Source of the DNA: Actinomycetota bacterium
GTDB taxonomy: Bacteria; Actinomycetota; Actinomycetes; Nanopelagicales; Nanopelagicaceae
DNA: 60,316 nt
Assembly (NCBI GenBank): GCA_010032875.1
Contig: RGSB01000004.1
Coordinates: 1-60,316, forward strand
Direction: 5' to 3'
Shown: piece after piece, positions 34,620 through 43,596 of the stretch
Layout of the letters: each line of letters starts with the position of its first letter
How positions within the stretch are numbered: the stretch's first letter is position 1
Made by a program: the position numbers and the translations under genes
The notes under the pieces: generated by a model
Told to the model about the DNA's origin: nothing
The model's database searches: none
What the model saw: only the letters and a program-made list of their open reading frames with translations

Positions 34620-35228
34620 CTATCTCTTGATTCCAAGTGCAAGTTCAACTGCATCAAGGGTAGTTTCAAAATTTTCAGGTTCTAAGTGACCGCCAATAAT
34701 TAAACTTGTAGCTCCATGAACCACAGACCAGGCAAGTAATTCCCCGTAAGGTCTCATTTTTTCAGAAATTAAATCAAATTCATATAATTCGTCTAAGCAT
34801 TTTGTAAGATTATTGAAGGCGCGAGCATCTTCGTGATTCTTTTGATCAACTTTTTCAAGCGTGCATAAATCCCCAAACATCAAATTAAACAAATGTGGTT
34901 CTTTTTTTGCCCACTGAAAATAAGTGCGACCCAAAGCCCTAAACCTTTCCCTAGCAGCGCGTGCAGAGTTTCCTGGAATTTTCGAAATTTCTTTTTCCTG
35001 AAAATCTGCTAGCTCTTCGAAAAGTGAAAACCCTAATCCTGACAGCAGGGCTGTTCGATCCGGAAAGTAGTGATAAGCAGCGCTAGGGCTGACTCCAATT
35101 TCATGTGAAACCTGTCGAAGTGATAAATGTTCAGCACCATCTTGTTTCACCAATTTTCTGGCAGTACTGATGAGCGCGCTCTCAAGATCGCCATGGTGAT
35201 ACTGGCTTCGCACCTTTGCTGTCGTCAT
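34620..35228 (-). CDS. TetR family regulator (of the divergent MMPL exporter)
   Basis: The 202-residue regulator has an N-terminal helix-turn-helix, LSLRQVSHEIGVSPSAAYHYF (about 36-56; QVSHEIGVS turn and AAYHYFPDR recognition helix). An all-helical ligand domain contains a C-terminal segment resembling the TetR_C WHG-type domain (LLAWSVVHGATSLI). It is divergent from an MMPL gene across an 80-base spacer with two copies of a 17-base operator-like repeat, so local repression of the exporter is likely. Its own ribosome site AGGGGGA lies in a GGGGA/TCCCC hairpin (35230-35243). Confidence 0.9.
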   Translation of the reverse strand: MTTAKVRSQYHHGDLESALISTARKLVKQDGAEHLSLRQVSHEIGVSPSAAYHYFPDRTALLSGLGFSLFEELADFQEKEISKIPGNSARAARERFRALGRTYFQWAKKEPHLFNLMFGDLCTLEKVDQKNHEDARAFNNLTKCLDELYEFDLISEKMRPYGELLAWSVVHGATSLIIGGHLEPENFETTLDAVELALGIKR

Positions 35229-35249
35229 AGGGGAAGTATCCCCCTAATC

Positions 35250-35297
35250 TTGACAATGTTCAAATAGGCTGGATATTATCTGTACAGTGTTCAGATA
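35250..35297 (+). promoter_or_regulatory. sigma-70-type promoter with two TetR operator-like repeats
   Basis: TTGACA (35250-35255), an 18-base spacer and TATTAT (35274-35279) form a near-consensus promoter for the MMPL gene. A 17-base motif occurs twice in the same direction, at 35250-35266 and 35281-35297 (13 of 17 identical, core ACAxTGTTCA), 31 bases apart. The second copy is a near palindrome (CTGTACA-g-TGTTCAG). One copy covers the -35 box and the other the transcription start, as expected for TetR repression. Confidence 0.65.
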
Positions 35298-35307
35298 AGG
35301 GGATGTC

Positions 35308-37416
35308 ATGTTTGCAGGGCTAGGAAGATTCATCGTTCGTCGTAAGAAGTCGGTACTTATTCTTTTCATCATTGGAATCCTTGCTGCAGGCGGCGTTGGT
35401 TCCCTAGCTTTCTCAAAACTCGACAGCGGCGGATATTCAGACCTTGGTAGTGACTCTGCAAAAGCCTACGAATATGTAACTGAAAAATTCAAAGTTCAAG
35501 AACCTGCAGCCATCCTCGTCGTTGATACTCAAAATCGCACAGTCAATGATCCAGGAGTTATTTCTGAAGCAGCCGCACTAGAAGCAAAGGTTAAGAGTGT
35601 TGCGGGAGTAGATCGCACGCTTTCTTATTGGACAACTGGTGGAGCACCTGCCATGAAAGCTGCGGATGACAAAGCTGCTTTCCTGTTTATTTATACAGAT
35701 CCAGATTCAAATGACTGGGCCTCACTTGAAAAAATTGGCAAAGTAATTCAGGAAAAATTTGATGGCAAGCAAGGAAACTTTGTTGTTTATGCATCTGGTG
35801 GTGGAGTCATTACTCATGCGATCAATAACAAAATTAAGGAAGATCTATTTATAGCTGAGGCAATTGCAATTCCACTTACCTTTATTCTCTTGATTTTTGT
35901 CTTCGGCACTATGGTTGCATCTGCAATGCCATTGGTGGTTGGTGTAAGTGCCATTCTCGGTTCATTCTTTATAATTTTTCTCTTCACACTTTTCACTGAT
36001 GTATCTGTTTTTGCTCTCAATCTGATTACAGGTTTGGGATTAGGTCTTGGCATAGATTATGCATTGCTCATCGTCAATCGTTTCCGAGAAGAGTTACACG
36101 CAGGAAAGAGTGTCGATGAATCAGTAGTTACAACTGTTGCCACGGCTGGAAAAACGGTTTTCTATTCTGGATTAACGGTTCTGGTTACGATGGCGTCGCT
36201 TTTGTTATTTCCTTTGAACTTTTTGAAATCCTTTGGTTATGCCGGTGTTGCAGTAATTTCTTTGGCAGTGCTGGGCGCACTCATCCCACTTCCAGCGTTG
36301 CTTGCAATATTGGGAAACAAAGTTGATAAAGGTGTTGTTCGTAAAGCAGGCATAGTTCCAAAAGAAGATGGTCGATGGGCACACACCGCACGCACAGTAA
36401 TGAAGCGGCCGGTACCGGTTGTGGTTGGATCCTTATTGATACTTGGAATTCTTGCGGCACCAATTACCAACATTGCTTTTGCACAAGTTGATGCACGAGT
36501 ACTTCCAAAAAACGATCCAGCTGCAGTTGCATCTGCTGTCATTGATGAGCGCTTTACTGGACTCGAAGGAACTCCTATTGAAGTTGTTATCCCAAATGGA
36601 GCTGGCAAAGAAATAGAAATAAATAATTTCTTGGCTCGAGTACAAGGTGTATATGGAATCTCGCGTGTAGGACAAATTGAATACTTTGGCAATGATGTTC
36701 GGGTACAAGTCATTTCAAAAGAACCATCTAGAACACTTGAAGCACAACGAATCATTCATGACATTCGTGCACTTCCAGTGCCAGAAGGAACGTTAATTGG
36801 TGGTGCCGCAGCTGACTTCACTGATTCACAAGATGGGATTGCTCGCGCATTACCTTGGGCGTTAGGTTGGATTGCGCTGACAGTATTTATTCTGATCTTC
36901 ATCTTTACCGGTTCGATTATCTTGCCAATTAAGGCAGTTCTTCTTAATGGATTTTCTTTGATTGCGACATTGGGAGCCGTTACGTGGATCTTTATTGATG
37001 GCCACTTGAAGTGGTTAGTTGGCGACTTTGCTGTAACGGGAACAGTTGATACAGGTTCAATTATTTTGATTGCAGTTGTCGTCTTTGGTTTGTCAATGGA
37101 CTACGAACTCTTCTTGTTATCACGAATTCGCGAAGAACATTTAGATGGCAAATCAAATATTGAATCCGTCGCAAAAGGTTTGCAACGCTCGGCACGCATA
37201 ATTACAGCAGCGGCACTTTTACTTGCAGTGGTTTTCGCAGCATTTATGACAAGTGGTGTCACTTCAATCAAGATGCTTGGTTTCGGTGTCTCTTTCGCTG
37301 TATTGCTCGATGCAACGTTGATTCGCGCATTATTGGTTCCTGCACTTATGCGTTTATTTGGTGAACGCAATTGGTGGGCACCAAAATCTTTACAGCGATT
37401 TACTCTTAAGCATTAA
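35308..37416 (+). CDS. MMPL/RND family exporter
   Basis: The 702-residue RND-type transporter has two repeats, each with a first helix, a large extracytoplasmic domain and a five-helix bundle. Helix-4 proton-relay motifs are present in both halves: GLGLGIDYALLIVNRFREE near 246-264 and VFGLSMDYELFLLSRIREE near 592-610. The basic N-terminus FIVRRKKSVLI precedes helix 1. MMPL proteins export lipids or hydrophobic compounds. ATG 35308 has AAGGGGA upstream. It is under divergent TetR control. Confidence 0.93.
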   Translation: MFAGLGRFIVRRKKSVLILFIIGILAAGGVGSLAFSKLDSGGYSDLGSDSAKAYEYVTEKFKVQEPAAILVVDTQNRTVNDPGVISEAAALEAKVKSVAGVDRTLSYWTTGGAPAMKAADDKAAFLFIYTDPDSNDWASLEKIGKVIQEKFDGKQGNFVVYASGGGVITHAINNKIKEDLFIAEAIAIPLTFILLIFVFGTMVASAMPLVVGVSAILGSFFIIFLFTLFTDVSVFALNLITGLGLGLGIDYALLIVNRFREELHAGKSVDESVVTTVATAGKTVFYSGLTVLVTMASLLLFPLNFLKSFGYAGVAVISLAVLGALIPLPALLAILGNKVDKGVVRKAGIVPKEDGRWAHTARTVMKRPVPVVVGSLLILGILAAPITNIAFAQVDARVLPKNDPAAVASAVIDERFTGLEGTPIEVVIPNGAGKEIEINNFLARVQGVYGISRVGQIEYFGNDVRVQVISKEPSRTLEAQRIIHDIRALPVPEGTLIGGAAADFTDSQDGIARALPWALGWIALTVFILIFIFTGSIILPIKAVLLNGFSLIATLGAVTWIFIDGHLKWLVGDFAVTGTVDTGSIILIAVVVFGLSMDYELFLLSRIREEHLDGKSNIESVAKGLQRSARIITAAALLLAVVFAAFMTSGVTSIKMLGFGVSFAVLLDATLIRALLVPALMRLFGERNWWAPKSLQRFTLKH

Positions 37417-37428
37417 ATAAAAATTAAG

Positions 37429-37501
37429 TGTCCCCGGCGGGAGTTGAACCTGCGACCTACCGCTTAGGAGGCGGTTGCTCTATCCACTGAGCTACGGGGA
37501 C
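37429..37501 (-). tRNA. tRNA-Arg (anticodon CCU)
   Basis: A 73-nt cloverleaf: acceptor GTCCCCG/CGGGGAC with discriminator A, D-arm GCTC/GAGC, and anticodon stem ACCGC/GCGGT around CTCCTAA (anticodon CCT). The T-arm is GCAGG-TTCAACT-CCCGC, with a mismatch at its first pair. It reads AGG. CCA is not encoded. It converges with the MMPL gene. Confidence 0.93.
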
Positions 37502-37581
37502 CGACATTGCTAATAAGCAATCTTCCCATTAAAATTTGATTTCTAAATTGATTCGGAGTTTTATCCCATGTGGGGCCAGAA

Positions 37582-38793
37582 ATGAAGGCGCTTGTAATTG
37601 GCGCTGGAGGCGTAGGACGTGCAATAGCCAATATTGCATCTCGAAGATCATTCATAACTTCTATGGTCATCGCCGATCGCACGTTATCTCGTGCTGAAGA
37701 AGCAGTTTCAAGGGTTAAGGATTCTAGATTTTCTGCAGCCGAAGTTAATGCAGCAGAACTCGAAGACATCCGCAACCTTATTCGGCGCGCAGCACCTGAC
37801 GTAGTCATCAACGCAGTTGATCCCCGATTTGTAATGCCGATTTTTCTTGCATGTGAAATTGAAAATGTTAACTACATCGATATGGCAATGTCCTTATCGC
37901 GCCCACATCCTCACTATCCGTATACCGAAACTGGCGTGAAGCTTGGTGATGAGCAGTTTGCTCGAGATTGGAACTGGGCAGAAAGAAAGATATTTGCTCT
38001 AGTTGGAATGGGTATCGAACCGGGCATGAGTGATGTGTTTGCAAAATACGCATCCGATCATCTCTTCAGTAAAATTGATTCGATAACCGTTTTAGATGGT
38101 TCAAATTTAACTGTTGAAGGTTATGAATTTGCTCCATCATTTTCTATTTGGACAACCATTGAAGAGTGTCTCAACCCACCAATCGTCTGGGAAGACGGTC
38201 GTGGATGGCACACAACAGAGCCATTTAGCGAAATCGAAATATTTGATTTTCCTGAAGGAATTGGGCCAGTTGAGTGCGTGAATGTCGAACACGAAGAAGT
38301 TGTCTTAATCCCACAAAAAATTGAAGCGAAAAAAGTTAACTTTAAATATGGCTTGGGTGCTCAGTTCATCACAACTTTGAAAACAATTCATATGCTTGGA
38401 TTAGATCGAAAAGAATCTGTTGAAGTTCAAGGTATTTCTGTTTCTCCTCGTGACTTACTTGCTGCATCACTTCCTGATCCTGCAACACTTGGCGAACGTA
38501 TGCATGGAAAAACTTGTGCAGGAACATTAGTTAAAGGACTTAACAAAGAAGGTAAGCCATACGCTTGTTACATCTACAACGTGGTCGATAATTCGTGGTC
38601 AATGAAGGAGTACGGCGATCAGGCAGTTGTTTGGCAAACTGCAATCAACCCAGTTATCGCGATGGAATTAATTCATAACAAGATATGGGTTCCGGAAGGC
38701 GGCGTTTCTGGTCCTGAATGGTACGACCCAATGCCATTTCTTGATTTACTAGAGAGCTACGGATCATCCTGGAAAATTCGAGAGGAAAAATAA
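37582..38793 (+). CDS. saccharopine dehydrogenase-like NAD(P)-dependent oxidoreductase
   Basis: The 403-residue protein has an N-terminal Rossmann fold, MKALVIGAGGVGRAIANIA (GxGxxG), and VINAVDPRFVMPIFLAC, then the saccharopine dehydrogenase C-terminal domain with LVGMGIEPGMSDVFAKYA (about 137-154). It resembles carboxynorspermidine/homospermidine-type dehydrogenases in the YIDMAM and GxEPGMSD motifs, but the substrate cannot be assigned. ATG 37582 follows GGGG. An in-frame GTG 37570 would add four residues. A GMC oxidoreductase starts 3 bases after its stop, so both probably act together. Confidence 0.82.
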   Translation: MKALVIGAGGVGRAIANIASRRSFITSMVIADRTLSRAEEAVSRVKDSRFSAAEVNAAELEDIRNLIRRAAPDVVINAVDPRFVMPIFLACEIENVNYIDMAMSLSRPHPHYPYTETGVKLGDEQFARDWNWAERKIFALVGMGIEPGMSDVFAKYASDHLFSKIDSITVLDGSNLTVEGYEFAPSFSIWTTIEECLNPPIVWEDGRGWHTTEPFSEIEIFDFPEGIGPVECVNVEHEEVVLIPQKIEAKKVNFKYGLGAQFITTLKTIHMLGLDRKESVEVQGISVSPRDLLAASLPDPATLGERMHGKTCAGTLVKGLNKEGKPYACYIYNVVDNSWSMKEYGDQAVVWQTAINPVIAMELIHNKIWVPEGGVSGPEWYDPMPFLDLLESYGSSWKIREEK

Positions 38794-38796
38794 CCC

Positions 38797-40479
38797 ATGG
38801 CTAAGGACTTTGATGTTCTCATCATTGGTTCTGGCTTTGGCGGCTCTGTTTCGGCACTCAGGCTTACAGAAAAAGGTTATTCAGTCGCAGTTCTAGAAGC
38901 TGGAAAAAGATTTAAAGAAAAAGATTTTCCAAAGACTTCTTGGCGTTTACGTAAATTTCTTTTCTTTCCAAAACTCGGATTGCTCGGCATACAAAGAATT
39001 CATGCACTGCCTGATGTTTTGATCCTCGCTGGTGCAGGAGTTGGTGGTGGATCACTTGTGTATGCAAATACTCTCTATCAGCCACCTGATACATATTTTG
39101 AAGATAAACAGTGGAAACATATTACTGATTGGAAATCAGAGTTATTGCCTTGGTACGACCAAGCAAGTCGAATGCTAGGTGTTGCAGAAAATCCATATTT
39201 TTCTCCAAGCGATCAAGCAATGAAAGATGTTGCTATTGAAATGGGAGTTGGGCATACATTCAAAATGGCGCCACTCGGTGTTTATTTCGGTGAAGGCTCT
39301 GGTGTAGCAAGTAAAGATCCATATTTTGGCGGTGTTGGTCCTGCACGAAATGGATGTCAACAATGTGGTGCCTGTATGACTGGTTGCAGATTTAATTCAA
39401 AAAATACATTACCTAAGAATTATCTGGGATTAGCAGAGTCTGCGGGAGCAAAAGTATTTCCATTAACCACCGTCACATCTTTTGAGCAAGCAACCGATGG
39501 CTCGTGGATTATTAAGGCAAAGAAAACAAATAGTCTTTTTGGTAGAACTATTACATTTACCGCTAACCAATTAATCGTAAGTGCCGGTACTTATAACACC
39601 CAAAAACTTTTGCATCGAATGAAAGCAACTGGAAAGTTATCAAAGATCTCTGAGCGCCTTGGTGATTTATCTCGGACCAATAGCGAAGCACTGACGGGTG
39701 CACTACTTCCAAAGTCTGACATTGATTTCAGCAAAGGCGCTGCAATTACTTCTTCGTTCTTCCCTGACGAACATACACACGTAGAACCAGTGCGCTATGG
39801 CAAGGGAAGCAATGCAATGGGTTTGTTACAAACAATTATGACTGACGGAGATGTTGCAAAGGATCGTCGTCGTCAGTGGGTACGTGAATTTATTAAAAAA
39901 CCATCGCTATTGCTGCGAGTTCTTAATGTGCGTCAATGGTCTGAGCGAACTGTTATTGCTTTAGTTATGCAAAATGTGGATTCATCGCTGTCAGTTCGTC
40001 CTAAGCGAAAGTGGTGGGGCTTGGGTCTAACTTCAACAAATGACTCAATTAATCCGAATGCAACGTACATTCCAGCTGCTAATGAAACTGTTCGTCGAAT
40101 TGCAAACAAATATGGGGGCTTTGCTGGTGGACATATAGGTGACCTCATTGGCGCGCCATTTACAGCACACTTCGTTGGTGGGTGCGTTATTGGTTCAGAT
40201 GTTTCACAAGGAGTAATTGATCCGTATCACCGCGTATGGAATTACCCGACCTTGCACGTGGTTGATGGTGCTGCTGTTACAGCAAACCTTGGAGTCAATC
40301 CATCGCTAACAATTACTGCACAAGCCGAACGCGCGATGTCATTGTGGCCCAATAAAGGTGAATTAGATCCGCGTCCCGTTCAGAACAATCACTACACAAG
40401 AATTAACGCTGTTGCACCAAATAAACCATTTGTACCTGCAGGTGCGATTGGTGAATTACTTATGCCACCATCGAAGTAA
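38797..40479 (+). CDS. FAD-dependent GMC-type oxidoreductase (ChoD-like)
   Basis: The 560-residue flavoenzyme shows the Rossmann motif DVLIIGSGFGGSVSALRL (about 5-22), FAD loop LAGAGVGGGSLVYANTLY (about 76-93) and a cysteine cluster GCQQCGACMTGCRFNSKNT (about 188-206), as in mycobacterial cholesterol-oxidase-like ChoD. The GMC C-terminus has HVVDGAAVTANLGVNPSLT and an AERAM helix. ChoD-like proteins are often misnamed; sterol activity is not implied. The start is 3 bases after the upstream dehydrogenase stop. Its end overlaps the convergent kinase gene by 24 bases. Confidence 0.85.
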   Translation: MAKDFDVLIIGSGFGGSVSALRLTEKGYSVAVLEAGKRFKEKDFPKTSWRLRKFLFFPKLGLLGIQRIHALPDVLILAGAGVGGGSLVYANTLYQPPDTYFEDKQWKHITDWKSELLPWYDQASRMLGVAENPYFSPSDQAMKDVAIEMGVGHTFKMAPLGVYFGEGSGVASKDPYFGGVGPARNGCQQCGACMTGCRFNSKNTLPKNYLGLAESAGAKVFPLTTVTSFEQATDGSWIIKAKKTNSLFGRTITFTANQLIVSAGTYNTQKLLHRMKATGKLSKISERLGDLSRTNSEALTGALLPKSDIDFSKGAAITSSFFPDEHTHVEPVRYGKGSNAMGLLQTIMTDGDVAKDRRRQWVREFIKKPSLLLRVLNVRQWSERTVIALVMQNVDSSLSVRPKRKWWGLGLTSTNDSINPNATYIPAANETVRRIANKYGGFAGGHIGDLIGAPFTAHFVGGCVIGSDVSQGVIDPYHRVWNYPTLHVVDGAAVTANLGVNPSLTITAQAERAMSLWPNKGELDPRPVQNNHYTRINAVAPNKPFVPAGAIGELLMPPSK

Positions 40480-41361
40480 AGGTTCAATATCTTCTGGCAC
40501 ATGTTCGGCAACAAACATCGCGCCATCTAAATGATTTCCTCGTGGGTCAACCAAGGTAATTTGTGGCAATAGCGAAGATGTTCGGCGTCGGATCGCATCA
40601 ACATAACCTTTGTTTTCTGCAAGTTTTCCCAGCAAGGCAATAGCAAAACCTTCATTGCGTAATCCCCCAACATTTGTCCATGCTGCTCGGATTGTTTTTG
40701 CTAAATATTCTGCGCCTTTATCTCTGATCGTTATGGCATCTGTGTTTTTTGCTTCTGCTGCTTCAAGAAGAGTCTTTGCTGCATTAATACACAGAAGTTG
40801 TGCTTTTGCATCAGTATGTGACTTTAAAGATTCGTAGGTTTTGATCTCTGATTCAAAAAAATCAGATAAGAGTGTTGCATCATCTCTGCCTTCTTGTGTG
40901 GCAAGTACACGCTCTAAAGCAGCTTTGCCTAACCAGAATCCACCACCGAGGTCGCCAAAAATATGGCCAAGTCCATCGGTGTGCGAATAAGAACCTCGAC
41001 GTCCTGCAATTGCTACTGTTCCGCTTCCGATAGAAAGTGCAACACCATCGCTATTTCCAAGTGCACCAAAAAATCCTGCTAAACCATCATCCATAATTGC
41101 AACAGATGTTGCGCCACAATACTTTGCTGCAAGTTGTCCATAAGGTTTTGGTTCGCCCACGTCACCGTAAACACCAGTAACACTAAGGGCTACTACATCG
41201 CTCTGAAACCCGGAACCAAAATGCTCTTGTGCTTCCGCAAACAAATCATTGAGTACATCAAGAGTTGATTCATGAGCCTGTTTTGCTCGCTTGCTAACGT
41301 ATTCAGAATCGGATGATTTAAATCGCGCACCTGATTGCCCTAAGTCCACCGCTAGCACCAT
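40456..41361 (-). CDS. BadF/BadG/BcrA-type ATPase, N-acetylglucosamine kinase-like
   Basis: The 301-residue ASKHA protein has phosphate-1 VLAVDLGQSGARFKS (about 2-16), the segment VALSIGSGTVAIAGRRG (about 124-140, phosphate-2), DGLGHIFGDLGGGFWLGKAAL (split about 145-165, a sugar-kinase loop) and the C-terminal adenosine loop. This pattern fits N-acetylglucosamine kinases (NAGK-like) better than activases, which have a cysteine cluster. ATG 41361 is preferred over the longer frame to 41460, because TAGACT lies 7 bases upstream and the longer frame would overlap the divergent SDR gene. Confidence 0.8.
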   Translation of the reverse strand: MVLAVDLGQSGARFKSSDSEYVSKRAKQAHESTLDVLNDLFAEAQEHFGSGFQSDVVALSVTGVYGDVGEPKPYGQLAAKYCGATSVAIMDDGLAGFFGALGNSDGVALSIGSGTVAIAGRRGSYSHTDGLGHIFGDLGGGFWLGKAALERVLATQEGRDDATLLSDFFESEIKTYESLKSHTDAKAQLLCINAAKTLLEAAEAKNTDAITIRDKGAEYLAKTIRAAWTNVGGLRNEGFAIALLGKLAENKGYVDAIRRRTSSLLPQITLVDPRGNHLDGAMFVAEHVPEDIEPLLRWWHK

Positions 41362-41368
41362 AATTACA

Positions 41369-41374
41369 AGTCTA
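41369..41374 (-). promoter_or_regulatory. -10 box of a probable leaderless promoter (NAGK-like gene)
   Basis: TAGACT on the minus strand, seven bases (TGTAATT), then ATG 41361. It lies within the 27-base divergent spacer to the SDR gene. Confidence 0.5.
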
Positions 41375-41388
41375 GTTAAGGAGAGCAG

Positions 41389-42159
41389 ATGAGCAAATGG
41401 GCAGTTGTTACAGGCGCAACAGCAGGAATCGGTGAGAGCTTTACTCGCATATTGGCCCATGAGGGATTTAACATCGTTCTAGTTGCTAGAGATCTTGAAC
41501 GCATGAAAGAACGTGCTACACATTTGGAATCGCAATTCAACGTAAAAACAGAGATAGTCCAAGCAGATCTTGCTACAGATGATGGTTGTGCAAAAGTTGA
41601 AAAATATATACGCGAGAATCAAATTGAAGTACTCGTTAATAATGCAGGATTTGGTATCAATAAGGCATTCTCCGTTAGTGATATTAATTCTGAACAACAA
41701 TTGTTAGATGTACTTGTACGCACGCCGATGCGTTTAATGCATACAGTTTTGCCGCAAATGAAAGTTCGCAATAGTGGTTCGATAATTAATGTTTCTTCAG
41801 TTGCAGGTTGGATTGCTGGAGGAACATATAGTGCATCTAAGTCTTATTTGACGGTTCTTTCGGAGTCCCTACACACCGAAATGAGTGGAACAGCCATAAA
41901 AATTTCAGCGCTCTGTCCTGGTTTTACGCGCACAGAATTTCATGAACGTGGACGTATGCGCATGAATGGTTTGCCTCAATTCATGTGGCTCAGCGCAGAT
42001 CGTGTTGTATTGCAAGCATGGAAAGAAAATCAAAAAGGTAAAGTTTTATCAGTACCTGGTTGGCAGTATTTGATTTTGAGTACAGTCTCTAGATTTGGAC
42101 CGCGTCCACTCGTTCGTAAACTAGGTATGAACGTCAGAGTGCGTCAACGCCAAAAATAG
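41389..42159 (+). CDS. short-chain dehydrogenase/reductase
   Basis: The 256-residue classical SDR has cofactor motif TGATAGIGESFTRIL (about 8-22), NNAGFGI (about 84-90), catalytic Ser in NVSSVAGW (about 135-142) and YSASK with the catalytic Tyr/Lys (about 147-151). Arg33 after the second strand (VARDLERMKE) suggests NADP(H). Similar to the DltE/YqjQ-like group of broad reductases; substrate unknown. AAGGAG precedes ATG 41389. An inverted repeat TAGGG/CCCTA follows at 42165-42178. Confidence 0.88.
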   Translation: MSKWAVVTGATAGIGESFTRILAHEGFNIVLVARDLERMKERATHLESQFNVKTEIVQADLATDDGCAKVEKYIRENQIEVLVNNAGFGINKAFSVSDINSEQQLLDVLVRTPMRLMHTVLPQMKVRNSGSIINVSSVAGWIAGGTYSASKSYLTVLSESLHTEMSGTAIKISALCPGFTRTEFHERGRMRMNGLPQFMWLSADRVVLQAWKENQKGKVLSVPGWQYLILSTVSRFGPRPLVRKLGMNVRVRQRQK

Positions 42160-42201
42160 CTCCGTAGGGATAGCCCTATACGCATTTAGTCTGACTTCTT
42201 C

Positions 42202-42207
42202 TACGGT
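42202..42207 (+). promoter_or_regulatory. -10 box of a probable leaderless promoter (GGDEF gene)
   Basis: TACGGT, six bases (GTTGTT), then GTG 42214. Confidence 0.5.
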
Positions 42208-42213
42208 GTTGTT

Positions 42214-43596
42214 GTGCTCCGTAGATATTTATCCCTCAATACTTTTGGATTCTTACTACTTACAATTCATCTAATCTCTCGAGTTATTCATGTGACTCCA
42301 CAGGTGTATTTAGATTTGTGGATTTATAACGCAATTGCAATTCTCTTTGTCTTCTCTCTCATCGGTGTACCAAATTTTAATGATCATGTAGGTATTGCAT
42401 TCTTGGCCTTAGCCATTGCATTTTGGTCGGCTGGTTCTCTCATTTCTTCACTGAGTGTTTTTTACACAATCAATTTGCGCATCGAATTGATATCAAATAT
42501 TTTATACATGCTCTTCTATCCTGCTGCATTTATTGCACTTCCCAGGTTATTGTCCCAGCGTTCTCGTATCTCTGCTGTAGAGATACTCGACTCAACCATC
42601 ATTGCCCTTGGTTTAGCATCCCTCGGAACAGCACTCTTTGTTGGTCCGGTATTACCGAGATTAAACGGCGATATGACGATGACTTTTTTTGCGATTTTCT
42701 ATCCCCTGGGTGATTTGATTCTAGTCGCGAGTGTAATTTCCACTCTTTTATCTCAAAGTGCTTCTAAAAGAGCTGTAGTCGCAAGTATAGGAATATTTAT
42801 TTTTGCACTCTCAGATTTTCTCTACCTTTGGTTGCATGTAAATAACAAATACATATTTGGATCACTATCTGATGATGGCTGGTTGGTAGGGCTTGCACTA
42901 CTCGTTATGTCTACGCAATTTAAAGCAAGTGAGCAGAGTTCATCTGATGGTGTAAACCCTGTATTTGTTGCTTTATCTGTCTTCTTGAGTGCAACCTTGC
43001 TTGGAATGATTACTCTGCGTCCTGGATATTTTCCATCTTTCATTTTGATACCGACTTTATTGACTTTGTTGGTTGCCTTTATTCGAATGACAATAGCGCT
43101 GAGACAAGCACGTTCACTTGGAGCCGAGCGGACTCTTGCGCGCACGGATGAATTAACTGGTTTATCTAATCGTAGAAAGTTAATTGCTGAGATGGCGGAC
43201 ATTGGAGATTCTGAAGGCGCACTTCTGATTATGGATCTCGATGGTTTCAAACCGGTTAATGACTCTTTCGGCCATGACACTGGTGATGAGATTTTGAAAC
43301 AAGTCGCGATTCGCTTTCATAGAGCTCTTCCACCAGAGGCAACGCTTGCTCGTTTAGGTGGTGATGAATTTGGGGTCTTGCTTCACTCAAATTATGAAAC
43401 AAGTATGGAGATTGCCCGTGCGCTGCTTGCAACTATGAGTTATCCCTTTGTCGTTGGAAAAGAATCCATCGATTTAGGTGTGAGCATTGGAGTTGCTTCC
43501 AATAATAGTGATGGCGATTTACTTCGCAGAGCAGATGTAGCTATGTATCGAGCGAAACGAGAATCACTCGGTGTTGCGCACTTTGATTTCTTCTAA
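42214..43596 (+). CDS. membrane-bound GGDEF protein (diguanylate cyclase)
   Basis: The 460-residue protein has about nine hydrophobic helices (residues 5-295) followed by a GGDEF domain (about 305-460). The domain begins ARTDELTGLSNRRKL near 309, has DLDGFKPVNDSFGHDTGDEIL (metal Asp and DxxFK-like helix) and an intact active loop RLGGDEFGVLL near 381. The inhibitory I-site RxxD, normally five residues before GGDEF, is absent (EATLA there). Active c-di-GMP synthesis without product inhibition is plausible. No EAL or HD-GYP partner lies in the window. It overlaps the convergent photolyase gene by 33 bases. Confidence 0.88.
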   Translation: MLRRYLSLNTFGFLLLTIHLISRVIHVTPQVYLDLWIYNAIAILFVFSLIGVPNFNDHVGIAFLALAIAFWSAGSLISSLSVFYTINLRIELISNILYMLFYPAAFIALPRLLSQRSRISAVEILDSTIIALGLASLGTALFVGPVLPRLNGDMTMTFFAIFYPLGDLILVASVISTLLSQSASKRAVVASIGIFIFALSDFLYLWLHVNNKYIFGSLSDDGWLVGLALLVMSTQFKASEQSSSDGVNPVFVALSVFLSATLLGMITLRPGYFPSFILIPTLLTLLVAFIRMTIALRQARSLGAERTLARTDELTGLSNRRKLIAEMADIGDSEGALLIMDLDGFKPVNDSFGHDTGDEILKQVAIRFHRALPPEATLARLGGDEFGVLLHSNYETSMEIARALLATMSYPFVVGKESIDLGVSIGVASNNSDGDLLRRADVAMYRAKRESLGVAHFDFF

